Of a stretch of DNA of 64,000 nt, positions 28,343-37,203 are shown piece after piece (the first letter of the stretch is position 1; the number at the start of each line of letters is the position of its first letter). The notes beneath the pieces were generated by a model. It ran no database searches and was not told the origin of the DNA. It saw only the letters and a program-made list of their open reading frames with translations. Both the position numbers and the translations under genes were made by a program. Source of the DNA: Pseudomonas sp. NCCP-436 (GTDB taxonomy: Bacteria; Pseudomonadota; Gammaproteobacteria; Pseudomonadales; Pseudomonadaceae); contig NZ_BPLZ01000010.1 of NCBI RefSeq assembly GCF_019656335.1, forward strand, positions 62,001-126,000. The letters are read 5' to 3'.

Positions 28343-28804
28343 ATGGATATCCGTAAAGTCAAGAAACTGATCGAACTGCTGGAAGAGTCCGGTATCGACG
28401 AACTGGAGATCAAAGAAGGCGAAGAGTCGGTTCGCATCAGCCGTCACAGCAAGCAGGCCGCCAGCTATGCCCCGCAGCCGGTGTTCGCCGCGCCCCAGGC
28501 TCCGGCTCCCGCTGCAGCAGCCGCCGCTGCGCCTGCTGCCGAGGCAGCTCCGGCTGCACCGAAGCTCAACGGCACCGTGGTGCGTTCGCCGATGGTCGGC
28601 ACCTTCTACCGCGCCGCCAGCCCAAGCTCGCCGAGTTTCGTGGAAGTTGGTCAGAGCGTAAAGAAAGGCGACGTTCTCTGCATCGTCGAAGCGATGAAGA
28701 TGATGAACCACATCGAAGCCGAAGCCAGCGGCGTGATCGAATCCATCCTGGTGGAAAACGGCCAGCCGGTTGAGTACGACCAACCCCTGTTCACCATCGT
28801 TTGA
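28343..28804 (+). CDS. accB: Biotin carboxyl carrier protein of acetyl-CoA carboxylase
   Basis: This 153-residue protein starts [20 protein letters not shown]. It has an Ala/Pro-rich flexible linker at about residues 45-75 and a biotinyl domain with the EAMKMMN motif (biotinylated Lys119). Start chosen at 28343 with GGGAG upstream; an earlier in-frame codon at 28334 is not needed. It carries carboxybiotin between AccC and the carboxyltransferase for malonyl-CoA synthesis. Confidence 0.96.
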   Translation: MDIRKVKKLIELLEESGIDELEIKEGEESVRISRHSKQAASYAPQPVFAAPQAPAPAAAAAAAPAAEAAPAAPKLNGTVVRSPMVGTFYRAASPSSPSFVEVGQSVKKGDVLCIVEAMKMMNHIEAEASGVIESILVENGQPVEYDQPLFTIV

Positions 28805-28821
28805 TGCACGGGGTGCCTGCA

Positions 28822-30177
28822 ATGCAGAAGCTGGAAAAAGTCCTCATCGCCAACCGTGGCGAAATCGCCCTGCGCATCCTGCGCGCCTGCAAGGAAATGG
28901 GCATCAAGACGGTGGCCGTGCATTCCACCGCCGACCGTGAGCTGATGCACCTGGGCCTGGCCGACGAGTCCGTCTGCATTGGCCCGGCCCCTGGCTCGCA
29001 GTCCTACCTGAACATTCCGGCGATCATCAGTGCCGCCGAACTGACCGGTGCCACCGCGATCCATCCGGGCTACGGCTTCCTCGCCGAAAACGCCGACTTC
29101 GCCGAGCAGGTGGAAAACTCCGGCTTCGCCTTCATCGGCCCGAAAGCCGATGTGATTCGCCTGATGGGCGACAAGGTGTCGGCCAAGGAAGCCATGATCA
29201 AGTCCGGCGTGCCGGTAGTTCCCGGCTCCGACGGCCCACTGCCGGAAGACGAGGAAGAAGCCCTGCGCATCGCCCGTGAGGTGGGCTACCCGGTGATCAT
29301 CAAAGCCGCTGGCGGTGGCGGTGGTCGCGGAATGCGCGTGGTACACAAGGAAGAAGACCTGATCAAGTCGGCCAAGCTGACCCGTACCGAGGCTGGCGCA
29401 GCCTTCGGCAACCCGATGGTCTACCTGGAGAAATTCCTCGGCAACCCACGTCACGTGGAAGTTCAGGTGCTCTCCGACGGCCAGGGCAACGCCATCCACC
29501 TGTACGACCGCGACTGCTCGCTGCAGCGCCGTCACCAGAAGGTGATAGAAGAGGCACCCGCCCCACTGATCGACGAAAAGGCCCGCGCCGAGGTACTGCA
29601 GCGCTGCGTTGATGCCTGCATCGAAATCGGCTACCGCGGCGCTGGTACCTTCGAATTCCTCTATGAGGACGGCCGCTTCTACTTCATCGAGATGAACACC
29701 CGTGTTCAGGTGGAGCACCCGGTTACCGAAATGGTTACCGGCATCGACATCGTCAAGGAGATGCTCAGCATCGCCGCCGGCAACAAGCTGTCGATCAAGC
29801 AGGAAGACGTGAAGATCCTCGGTCACTCGGTCGAGTGCCGGATCAACGCCGAAGACCCGGACAACTTCATGCCCAGCCCCGGCAAGGTCAAGCACTTCCA
29901 TGCTCCGGGCGGCAATGGCGTTCGCGTCGACTCGCACCTGTACAGTGGCTACAGCGTGCCGCCGCACTACGACTCGCTGATCGGCAAGCTGATCACCTTC
30001 GGCAAGGACCGTGACGAAGCCATGGCGCGCATGCGCAATGCCCTGGACGAAATCGTGGTCGACGGCATCAAGACCAACGTGCCGCTGCACCGCGACCTGA
30101 CCCGCGACAAGGGTTTCGTCAAGGGCGGCGTGAACATCCATTACCTGGAAAAGAAACTGGGTATGGACAAGCACTGA
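28822..30177 (+). CDS. accC: Biotin carboxylase subunit of acetyl-CoA carboxylase
   Basis: This 451-residue ATP-grasp enzyme starts [20 protein letters not shown]. The ATP-binding loop [14 protein letters not shown], the '[20 protein letters not shown]' catalytic segment with VEHPVTE, and the C-terminal biotin carboxylase domain are intact. It carboxylates AccB biotin using bicarbonate and ATP. The start at 28822 matches the family N-terminus; earlier ATG/TTG codons at 28801-28804 would add an unsupported extension. It lies 17 bases after accB in the same operon and is followed by a hairpin terminator. Confidence 0.97.
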   Translation: MQKLEKVLIANRGEIALRILRACKEMGIKTVAVHSTADRELMHLGLADESVCIGPAPGSQSYLNIPAIISAAELTGATAIHPGYGFLAENADFAEQVENSGFAFIGPKADVIRLMGDKVSAKEAMIKSGVPVVPGSDGPLPEDEEEALRIAREVGYPVIIKAAGGGGGRGMRVVHKEEDLIKSAKLTRTEAGAAFGNPMVYLEKFLGNPRHVEVQVLSDGQGNAIHLYDRDCSLQRRHQKVIEEAPAPLIDEKARAEVLQRCVDACIEIGYRGAGTFEFLYEDGRFYFIEMNTRVQVEHPVTEMVTGIDIVKEMLSIAAGNKLSIKQEDVKILGHSVECRINAEDPDNFMPSPGKVKHFHAPGGNGVRVDSHLYSGYSVPPHYDSLIGKLITFGKDRDEAMARMRNALDEIVVDGIKTNVPLHRDLTRDKGFVKGGVNIHYLEKKLGMDKH

Positions 30178-30195
30178 GCCACGGCCAGGTACACC

Positions 30196-30223
30196 ACAAG
30201 GGCTGCCCTCGGGCGGCCCTTGT
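30196..30223 (+). terminator. Hairpin terminator after accC
   Basis: ACAAGGGCTGCC and GGCGGCCCTTGT form a 12-pair stem with one G-T pair and a CTCG loop, 18 bases after the accC stop. The downstream T-run is short (CGTTTCG). Confidence 0.7.
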
Positions 30224-30310
30224 CGTTTCGGCGGCCAGGCTGGCACGCTCCCCAGCCGTTCAAGTAAGCTGCGCGGCCACATGTTCCCGCGCCCACCGAT
30301 GAGGTTCGCG

Positions 30311-31189
30311 ATGCCCTGGTTACAACTCCGACTCGCCATCACGCCCGAGCAGGCCTCCACCTACGAAGACGCCCTTCTGGATGTAGGCGCCGTGTCGGTC
30401 ACCTTCATGGATGCCGAAGATCAGCCGATTTTCGAGCCGGATCTGGGCACCACCCCGCTGTGGTCGCACACCCATCTGCTGGCACTGTTCGAGGCCGACA
30501 CCGACGAAACCGCGCTGCTCGCCCACCTGCAGCTTCTGTGCGGCGGCAAGCTGCCCGAACACCAGATCGAGCATATCGCGGATCAGGACTGGGAACGCAG
30601 CTGGATGGACAACTTCCAGCCCATGCGCTTCGGTCGCCGGCTGTGGATCGTACCCAGCTGGCACGAAGCTCCGGAGCCGGATGCGGTCAACCTGCTGCTC
30701 GATCCGGGACTGGCCTTCGGCACCGGTACCCACCCGACCACCGCGCTGTGCCTGGAATGGCTCGACGGCCAGGACCTGGACGGCTGCACCGTGCTCGACT
30801 TCGGTTGCGGCTCGGGCATCCTCGCCATCGCAGCCCTGCTGCTCGGCGCACCGCAGGCGGTGGGCACCGATATCGACCCGCAAGCCCTGGAAGCTTCGCG
30901 CGACAATGCCTCGCGCAATGGCATCGACCCGGCGCGCTTCCCGGTCTACCTGCCGGAGCAGTTGCCACAGCAAGCAGCCGATGTCGTGGTAGCTAATATC
31001 CTGGCCGGGCCGCTGGTTTCCCTGGCGCCACAGATCACCGCACTGGTCAAGAGCGGCGGACGCCTGGCGCTGTCCGGAATCCTCGCCGAACAGGCAGACG
31101 AAGTGCGCGCCGCCTACGAAAGAGCCTTTGAACTCGATCCGACCACGCTCAAGGATGGCTGGGTGCGTATCAGCGGTATCAGGCGCTGA
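30311..31189 (+). CDS. prmA: Ribosomal protein L11 methyltransferase
   Basis: This 292-residue protein starts [20 protein letters not shown] with a small N-terminal L11-binding domain. The SAM domain has [39 protein letters not shown] and [18 protein letters not shown], and the catalytic-site block is [19 protein letters not shown]. It trimethylates L11 at several positions. The start at 30311 gives the family N-terminus; in-frame ATGs at 30281 and 30299 would extend it without support. Same neighbours as in P. aeruginosa (accC upstream, zinc-ribbon protein downstream). Confidence 0.95.
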   Translation: MPWLQLRLAITPEQASTYEDALLDVGAVSVTFMDAEDQPIFEPDLGTTPLWSHTHLLALFEADTDETALLAHLQLLCGGKLPEHQIEHIADQDWERSWMDNFQPMRFGRRLWIVPSWHEAPEPDAVNLLLDPGLAFGTGTHPTTALCLEWLDGQDLDGCTVLDFGCGSGILAIAALLLGAPQAVGTDIDPQALEASRDNASRNGIDPARFPVYLPEQLPQQAADVVVANILAGPLVSLAPQITALVKSGGRLALSGILAEQADEVRAAYERAFELDPTTLKDGWVRISGIRR

Positions 31190-31243
31190 ATTGCCCGCAA
31201 TCCTTGGGTTAGACTAGCCGACTTGGATCCTCCGGAAGCGCGC

Positions 31244-32416
31244 ATGAGCGAACACCACGTCACCCAGTGCCCCCACTGCCGAACCAGCTTCCGCGCCAGC
31301 CAGGCGCAGCTGGCTGCAGCCCATGGAGTGGTGCGCTGCGGCGCGTGCCTGCACGTGTTCAATGCCGCCGAGCAACTATTCGGAGCGGCAGCCAGTACCG
31401 GCCATACTGCGACTGCACCAGCCTCCCGTCTCCGCCCGGGCAGCAACCCACCGCCCCCAGCGACCAAGCCCGCAAGCGACGATACCCTGTGGATCCACGA
31501 CGACCTGGATCTGGACAACCTCAATCTCGACGAGGAGCTGGCTCGCCTGGAGGAACAGGAGCAGCAGCTATCCCAGCAATTCCTTGCCCTGGAGAGCACT
31601 CCGCGCCAGACAGAGCGCTTTGCCGACCTTGCCGATACGGAGGAAAGCAGCCACGACGAGTCCTGGGCCGAAGCACTGCTGCGCGAGGAAAGCCAGAAAC
31701 ACGGCACTCCCACAGCACAAACAGCGCTTGCCGAACCGCCCATGCGCGATGAGCCGGACGAGCTTCCCGAGCCGCGCCTGGGCACCCTGCCCGATGAGCC
31801 AGAGGACGACGAGCGCCTCACCCCCGGACTTTCCATCGAGCCACTGGCCGATACCGCGCTGGTTAGCGACCGCCAGTTGCTGGAGCTGAATGACGAGCCG
31901 CTGCAACTGGACTGGCGCCAGCCATCGCCACGCCCCTGGGGACGCTGGCTGAGCTGGGGCCTGCTAAACCTGATCGCCGCTTCCGGCCTGCTGGTGCAGT
32001 ATGTCCTGTATAACTTCGACGAGCTGGCTCGCCAGGATCGCTATCGCCCCTGGTTCGAGCAGATCTGCCCCAGCCTAGGCTGCGAGCTGCCGTCGAAAGT
32101 GGACATCGACCAGATTCGCAGCAGCAACCTGGTGGTACGCAGCCATCCGGAGTTTTCCGGCGCCCTGATCGTCGATGCCATCCTTTACAACCGCGCCCCC
32201 TTCGCCCAGCCCTTCCCGCTACTGGAAATACGCTTTGCCGATCTTGGCGGACAACTGGTGGCCAGTCGCCGCTTCAAACCCAGTGAATACCTGGCCGGCG
32301 AGCTGGCCGGCAAAGCCGAGATGCCGCCACAGACACCAATCCACATTTCCCTCGACATCCTTGATCCAGGATCCCGGGCGGTCAATTACAGCCTCAGCTT
32401 CCACTCTCCGGAATAG
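31244..32416 (+). CDS. Zinc-ribbon DUF3426 membrane protein
   Basis: The 390-residue protein begins with an MJ0042-type zinc ribbon (CPHC at residues ~9-12 and CGAC after RASQAQLAAAHGVVR). A long acidic, low-complexity linker of about 170 residues follows, then one transmembrane helix (LLNLIAASGLLVQYVLY) and a C-terminal DUF3426 domain. The latter has VRSHPEFSGALIVDAILYNR, FPLLEIRFADLGGQLVASRR and 'FKPSEYLAGELAG'. A cytoplasmic zinc ribbon joined to a periplasmic domain is typical of the family; function unknown. The start at 31244 lies 7 codons inside the longest frame and puts the first CxxC at the usual position. Confidence 0.88.
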   Translation: MSEHHVTQCPHCRTSFRASQAQLAAAHGVVRCGACLHVFNAAEQLFGAAASTGHTATAPASRLRPGSNPPPPATKPASDDTLWIHDDLDLDNLNLDEELARLEEQEQQLSQQFLALESTPRQTERFADLADTEESSHDESWAEALLREESQKHGTPTAQTALAEPPMRDEPDELPEPRLGTLPDEPEDDERLTPGLSIEPLADTALVSDRQLLELNDEPLQLDWRQPSPRPWGRWLSWGLLNLIAASGLLVQYVLYNFDELARQDRYRPWFEQICPSLGCELPSKVDIDQIRSSNLVVRSHPEFSGALIVDAILYNRAPFAQPFPLLEIRFADLGGQLVASRRFKPSEYLAGELAGKAEMPPQTPIHISLDILDPGSRAVNYSLSFHSPE

Positions 32417-32675
32417 CTGCCAGACGCTGATCTTGAAGCCACCGACTTGCGGCAAGCTCTCTGACGCCAGCGCCTGTCATCCCCTGTCGGCTGCCGGCAA
32501 GCGAATCGTCATTGTTCATAATTTGTTCAAGACGATCTTTATCCGGTCACCGAGAGCGGGTATCATGCCCACCCTTTTCGCGAGCACCGCTTCACCGTCG
32601 TTTCCCCCGGAAACAGCGGAGGACAGGTGTTGATCGCACATAGTCTCAACCGCGAACCAACAAGCAGGGACGCCC

Positions 32676-33674
32676 ATGTCGGCCCCACGTATTGGCTCTT
32701 ACACACTGCCCAATCGCCTGATTCTGGCCCCCATGGCCGGTGTCACCGATCGCCCGTTCCGCCAACTCTGCCGCCGCCTGGGTGCCGGCATGGTGGTGTC
32801 GGAGATGATTACCAGCGATGTGCGCCTGTGGAACAGCCGCAAGTCCAGCCTGCGCCTGCTGCACGCCGACGATCCCGAGCCGCGCTCGGTACAGATCGCC
32901 GGCGGCGACCCGGCAATGATGGCCGAGGCCGCGCAGCGCAATGTCGAGTTGGGGGCGCAGATCATCGACATCAACATGGGCTGCCCGGCCAAGAAAGTGT
33001 GCAACAAGGCCGCCGGTTCGGCACTGATGAAGGACGAAACGCTGGTCGCGGCGATACTCGAGGCGGTGGTTGCTGCAGTCGATGTACCGGTTACGCTGAA
33101 GATCAGAACCGGCTGGGATCAACAGAACAGAAATGGCGTTACCGTAGCCAAAATCGCCGAACAGGCCGGTATCGCCGCACTGGCGGTACATGGTCGCACC
33201 CGCGCCGACCTCTACACTGGCCAGGCCGAATACGAAACCATTGCCGCTATCAAGCAGGCAGTATCCATTCCGGTGTTCGCCAATGGCGACATCGACTCCC
33301 CGGAAAAGGCCCGGGCAGTGCTTGACGCCACCGCGGCCGATGCCCTGTTGATCGGCCGCGCCGCCCAGGGCCGGCCGTGGATATTCCGCGAAATCGACCA
33401 TTACCTGCGCACCGGGCAAAAGCTGCCAGCGCCCGGGCTGGAAGAAGTGGAACGCATTCTGCTGGAACATCTGGCCGCTTTGCACGCCTTCTACGGCGAG
33501 CTAATGGGCGCACGCATCGCCCGCAAGCATGTCGGCTGGTATCTGGCAACCCTGCCGGGCGCCAGGGAGTTTCGCGCCCAATTCAATCGTCTGGAAAGCA
33601 CGGAGGCACAGTGTGCCCACGTTCGCGAGTTCTTGCGCGAACGTCAGCAAGAGGGATACGAGGTGGCCGCATGA
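32676..33674 (+). CDS. dusB: tRNA-dihydrouridine synthase B
   Basis: This 332-residue FMN-dependent TIM-barrel enzyme reduces tRNA uridines to dihydrouridine. It shows [40 protein letters not shown] (with the catalytic Cys of the MGCP region), [17 protein letters not shown] and [16 protein letters not shown]. Its stop overlaps the fis start by four bases, the conserved dusB-fis operon. The roughly 260 bases upstream (32417-32675) are non-coding and AT-richer around 32510-32570, probably the operon promoter, though no clear -35/-10 pair could be fixed. Confidence 0.96.
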   Translation: MSAPRIGSYTLPNRLILAPMAGVTDRPFRQLCRRLGAGMVVSEMITSDVRLWNSRKSSLRLLHADDPEPRSVQIAGGDPAMMAEAAQRNVELGAQIIDINMGCPAKKVCNKAAGSALMKDETLVAAILEAVVAAVDVPVTLKIRTGWDQQNRNGVTVAKIAEQAGIAALAVHGRTRADLYTGQAEYETIAAIKQAVSIPVFANGDIDSPEKARAVLDATAADALLIGRAAQGRPWIFREIDHYLRTGQKLPAPGLEEVERILLEHLAALHAFYGELMGARIARKHVGWYLATLPGAREFRAQFNRLESTEAQCAHVREFLRERQQEGYEVAA

Positions 33675-33991
33675 CGTTGATGACTGAGACCTTAGTGAGT
33701 GGAAATGCACCCGTGAGTGACAACACAAGCTTGAAACAGCACCTGAACACGCCGAGCGAAGAGGGTCAGACTCTGCGCGAAGCCGTGGAGAAGGCGCTGC
33801 ACAACTATTTCGCCCATCTCGAGGGCGCGGACGTCACCGACGTGTACAACCTGGTATTGACCGAGGTAGAGGCACCACTGCTGGAAACCGTCATGCAATA
33901 CGTGAAGGGCAACCAGACCAAGGCCTCCGAGCTGCTCGGGCTGAACCGCGGCACGCTACGCAAGAAGCTCAAGCAGTACGACCTGCTGTAA
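33671..33991 (+). CDS. fis: DNA-binding protein Fis
   Basis: This 106-residue nucleoid-associated protein has an N-terminal arm, four helices and a C-terminal helix-turn-helix. The last 50 residues include '[19 protein letters not shown]' and [10 protein letters not shown], essentially the Fis signature. The ATG at 33671 overlaps the dusB stop and gives the length known for Pseudomonas Fis; a later ATG at 33680 is possible. It activates rRNA and stable RNA promoters and shapes DNA in fast growth. Confidence 0.96.
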   Translation: MTLMTETLVSGNAPVSDNTSLKQHLNTPSEEGQTLREAVEKALHNYFAHLEGADVTDVYNLVLTEVEAPLLETVMQYVKGNQTKASELLGLNRGTLRKKLKQYDLL

Positions 33992-34005
33992 CGCCGAACT
34001 CCCGC

Positions 34006-34032
34006 GAGGGGCGGCCCGTCGCGCCGCCCTCC
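34006..34032 (+). terminator. Hairpin after fis
   Basis: GGGCGGC (34009-34015) and GCCGCCC (34023-34029) make a 7-pair GC stem with a 7-base loop, followed by TCCTTG. It sits 17 bases after the fis stop and before purH. The T-tract is poor. Confidence 0.5.
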
Positions 34033-34064
34033 TTGCCGATACTCCCGCTCTGATGGATTCTGAA

Positions 34065-35669
34065 ATGACCGACCAGATCACCCGCCTTCCCGTTCGCCGC
34101 GCCCTGATCAGCGTTTCCGACAAGACCGGCATTCTCGAGTTCGCCCGAGAGCTCGTAGCCCTCGGCGTGGAGATTCTCTCCACTGGCGGCACCTACAAGC
34201 TGCTCAGGGACAACGGCGTCGCCGCCGTGGAAGTAGCCGACTACACCGGCTTCCCGGAAATGATGGACGGCCGCGTGAAGACCCTGCACCCGAAAATTCA
34301 CGGTGGCATCCTTGGCCGTCGTGCACTGGACGGCGCAGTGATGGACGAGCACGGCATCAAGCCGATCGACCTGGTCGCAGTCAACCTGTATCCCTTCGCC
34401 ACCACTGTCGCCAAGGCCGACTGCACCCTGCCTGATGCCATCGAGAACATCGACATCGGCGGTCCGACCATGGTGCGCAGCGCCGCCAAGAACCACAAGG
34501 ACGTTGCCATCGTGGTCAATACCAGCGACTACGAAGGCATTATTGCCGCGCTCAAGGACGGCGGCCTGACCTATGCCCAGCGTTTCAACCTGGCTCTCAA
34601 GGCATTCGAGCACACGGCGGCCTACGACGGCATGATCGCCAACTACCTGGGCACCATCGACCAGGACGCCGAAACCCTGTCCACCAACAACCGTGGCCAG
34701 TTCCCGCGCACCTTCAACGCTCAGTTCATCAAGGCGCAGGAAATGCGCTACGGCGAAAATCCGCACCAGAGCGCCGCGTTTTACACCGAGCATGCCGATG
34801 AAGCCTGCGTGGCCACCGCCGTGCAGCTGCAAGGTAAGGAGCTGTCGTTCAACAATGTGGCCGACACCGACGCCGCCCTCGAATGCGTGAAGAGCTTCGT
34901 CAAGCCGGCCTGCGTCATCGTCAAGCACGCCAACCCGTGCGGCGTGGCCGTGGTTCCGGAAGACGAAGGCGGCATCCGCAAGGCCTACGATCTGGCCTAC
35001 GCCACCGATACCGAATCCGCCTTCGGCGGCATCATCGCCTTTAACCGTGAACTGGACGGCGAAACTGCCCGCGCCATCGTCGAGCGTCAGTTCGTCGAAG
35101 TCATCATCGCGCCGAAAGTCTCCGCCGAAGCCCGTGAAGTGGTCGCGGCCAAAGCCAACGTGCGCCTGCTCGAGTGTGGCGAATGGGGCCCTGAGCGCGC
35201 TGCCGGGTGGGACTTCAAGCGAGTTAACGGCGGCCTGCTGGTACAGAGCCGCGATATCGGCATGATCACCGAGGCCGATCTGAAGGTCGTAACCAAGCGC
35301 GCACCGACCGAGCAGGAAATCCACGATCTGGTGTTTGCCTGGAAGGTGGCCAAGTTCGTCAAGTCCAACGCCATTGTCTACGCCAAGAACCGTCAGACCG
35401 TCGGCGTCGGCGCCGGCCAGATGAGCCGTGTCAACTCGGCGCGCATTGCCGCGATCAAGGCTGAGCACGCCGGCTTGCAGGTCGCCGGTGCCGTGATGGC
35501 TTCGGACGCCTTCTTCCCCTTCCGCGACGGCATCGACAACGCGGCCGCAGCCGGCATCACTGCGGTGATCCAGCCGGGCGGCTCGATGCGCGATGCCGAA
35601 GTCATCGCGGCCGCTGACGAGGCGGGGATTGCAATGGTGTTTACCGGCATGCGTCATTTCCGTCATTGA
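34065..35669 (+). CDS. purH: Bifunctional AICAR formyltransferase/IMP cyclohydrolase
   Basis: This 534-residue enzyme catalyses the last two steps of IMP synthesis. The cyclohydrolase half has [20 protein letters not shown], '[17 protein letters not shown]' and [18 protein letters not shown]. The formyltransferase half has [18 protein letters not shown] sequence, [11 protein letters not shown] with catalytic Lys-His, and [19 protein letters not shown]. The start at 34065 ([14 protein letters not shown]) matches the Pseudomonas protein; an ATG four codons earlier is in frame. It precedes purD, separated by a REPIN-like element. Confidence 0.97.
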   Translation: MTDQITRLPVRRALISVSDKTGILEFARELVALGVEILSTGGTYKLLRDNGVAAVEVADYTGFPEMMDGRVKTLHPKIHGGILGRRALDGAVMDEHGIKPIDLVAVNLYPFATTVAKADCTLPDAIENIDIGGPTMVRSAAKNHKDVAIVVNTSDYEGIIAALKDGGLTYAQRFNLALKAFEHTAAYDGMIANYLGTIDQDAETLSTNNRGQFPRTFNAQFIKAQEMRYGENPHQSAAFYTEHADEACVATAVQLQGKELSFNNVADTDAALECVKSFVKPACVIVKHANPCGVAVVPEDEGGIRKAYDLAYATDTESAFGGIIAFNRELDGETARAIVERQFVEVIIAPKVSAEAREVVAAKANVRLLECGEWGPERAAGWDFKRVNGGLLVQSRDIGMITEADLKVVTKRAPTEQEIHDLVFAWKVAKFVKSNAIVYAKNRQTVGVGAGQMSRVNSARIAAIKAEHAGLQVAGAVMASDAFFPFRDGIDNAAAAGITAVIQPGGSMRDAEVIAAADEAGIAMVFTGMRHFRH

Positions 35670-35675
35670 CCCGCT

Positions 35676-35748
35676 GGTGGATGGCTTCGGCCATCCACCC
35701 TACGCCGGACGTCGAATTTCGTAGGGTGGACAGCCGAAGCTGTCCACC
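35676..35748. repeat. REP doublet (REPIN-like) between purH and purD
   Basis: Two perfect hairpins face each other. The first is GGTGGATGGC-TTCG-GCCATCCACC (35676-35699) followed by CTACG. The second is CGTAG followed by GGTGGACAGC-CGAA-GCTGTCCACC (35725-35748). The shared GTAGGGTGGA / TCCACCCTAC units in inverted order are the layout of Pseudomonas REP doublets mobilised by RAYT transposases. It may also stabilise the purH 3' end. Confidence 0.85.
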
Positions 35749-35784
35749 GAACGGGCCCAAGCCCGCCTCCACAAGGAGCAGAAC

Positions 35785-37074
35785 ATGAACGTACTGATCA
35801 TCGGCAGCGGCGGCCGCGAGCACGCCCTGGCCTGGAAAGTGGCTCAGGACAAACGCGTCGAGAAGGTCTTCGTCGCCCCAGGCAACGCCGGTACTGCAGC
35901 CGAAGCCAAGTGCGAGAACGTCGCCATCGACGTGCTGAACATCGAGGCACTGGCCGACTTCGCCGAGAAGAACGTGCAACTGACCATCGTCGGCCCGGAA
36001 GCACCGCTGGTCAAAGGCGTGGTCGATCTGTTCCGTCAGCGCGGTCTGGACATCTTCGGCCCCACCGCCGCCGCCGCCCAGCTGGAAGGTTCCAAGGCCT
36101 TCACCAAGGACTTCCTGGCCCGTCACAAGATCCCCACCGCCGACTATCAGAACTTCACCGAGATCGAGCCGGCACTGGCCTATCTGCGTGAGAAGGGTGC
36201 CCCCATCGTGATCAAGGCCGACGGCCTGGCCGCAGGCAAGGGCGTGATCGTCGCCATGACCCAGGAAGAAGCCGAAGAAGCGGTGCGCGACATGCTGTCC
36301 GGCAATGCCTTCGGCGACGCCGGCTCCCGTGTGGTGATCGAGGAGTTCCTCGACGGCGAGGAAGCCTCCTTCATCGTCATGGTCGACGGCGAGCACGTAC
36401 TGCCCATGGCCACCAGCCAGGATCACAAGCGCGTCGGCGACGGCGACAGCGGCCCCAACACCGGAGGCATGGGCGCCTACTCCCCCGCCCCGGTGGTCAC
36501 CGCCGAGGTACACCAGCGGGTGATGGACGAGGTGATCTACCCAACCGTGCGCGGCATGGCCGCCGAAGGCAACGTCTACACCGGCTTCCTCTACGCCGGC
36601 CTGATGATCGACAGGAGCGGCGCGCCCAAGGTCATCGAGTTCAACTGCCGCTTCGGCGACCCGGAGACCCAGCCGATCATGTGCCGTCTGGAGTCGTCGC
36701 TGGTGCTGCTGGTCGAGGCCGCACTGGCCAAGGCGCTGGACAAGGTCGAAGCGACCTGGGATCCGCGCCCGACCGTGGGCGTGGTGCTGGCCGCCGGCGG
36801 TTACCCGGGCGACTACGCCAAGGGTGACGTGATCGAAGGCCTGGACGATGCTGCCAAGCTCGACGGCAAGGTATTCCACGCCGGTACCGCACTGAAGGAC
36901 GGCAAGATCGTCACCGCCGGCGGCCGCGTGCTGTGCGCCACCGCCATCGGTGCCAGCGTCGCCGATGCCCAGCAGCAGGCCTACCGTCTGGCAGAGAAAA
37001 TCCGCTGGAACGGCATGTTCTATCGCACCGACATCGGCTATCGCGCCATCGCCCGCGAACAGCAGCAAGACTGA
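35785..37074 (+). CDS. purD: Phosphoribosylamine-glycine ligase
   Basis: This 429-residue ATP-grasp enzyme joins glycine to phosphoribosylamine in purine synthesis. It starts MNVLIIGSGGREHALAWKV. The ATP-grasp domain shows IVIKADGLAAGKGVIVAMT, 'FLDGEEASFIVMVDGEHVLP', 'QDHKRVGDGDSGPNTGGMGA' and 'VIEFNCRFGDPETQPIM'. AAGGAG lies just before the ATG. An 11-pair hairpin follows the stop. Confidence 0.97.
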   Translation: MNVLIIGSGGREHALAWKVAQDKRVEKVFVAPGNAGTAAEAKCENVAIDVLNIEALADFAEKNVQLTIVGPEAPLVKGVVDLFRQRGLDIFGPTAAAAQLEGSKAFTKDFLARHKIPTADYQNFTEIEPALAYLREKGAPIVIKADGLAAGKGVIVAMTQEEAEEAVRDMLSGNAFGDAGSRVVIEEFLDGEEASFIVMVDGEHVLPMATSQDHKRVGDGDSGPNTGGMGAYSPAPVVTAEVHQRVMDEVIYPTVRGMAAEGNVYTGFLYAGLMIDRSGAPKVIEFNCRFGDPETQPIMCRLESSLVLLVEAALAKALDKVEATWDPRPTVGVVLAAGGYPGDYAKGDVIEGLDDAAKLDGKVFHAGTALKDGKIVTAGGRVLCATAIGASVADAQQQAYRLAEKIRWNGMFYRTDIGYRAIAREQQQD

Positions 37075-37085
37075 CGCAGCCGGCG

Positions 37086-37112
37086 CCCTGGCTCCGGCAA
37101 GCGGAGCCAGGG
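37086..37112 (+). terminator. Strong hairpin after purD
   Basis: CCCTGGCTCCG (37086-37096) and CGGAGCCAGGG (37102-37112) pair perfectly over 11 bases with a GCAAG loop, 11 bases after the purD stop. There is no T-run downstream, so it may act with Rho or as an RNA stabiliser. Confidence 0.65.
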
Positions 37113-37168
37113 TCAGCCGCCCCGAGCCCCACCCACCGGGCGCCATATGCCCCGTGCTTATGCTTGGC

Positions 37169-37174
37169 TATAAT
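37169..37174 (+). promoter_or_regulatory. Possible -10 element upstream of retS
   Basis: TATAAT lies 29 bases before the retS GTG in the short gap after the purD hairpin. No good -35 is seen at the standard spacing. Confidence 0.35.
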
Positions 37175-37203
37175 CCGGCCACACTCATAGAAGGGACTTT
37201 CCC

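Noticed and set aside
28651..30360. A 569-codon minus-strand frame
   Set aside because: It lies opposite accB/accC, which are certain; the product has no family features.
33969..37146. Long minus-strand frames of 565 and 501 codons
   Set aside because: They are antisense to purH and purD and arise from codon bias.
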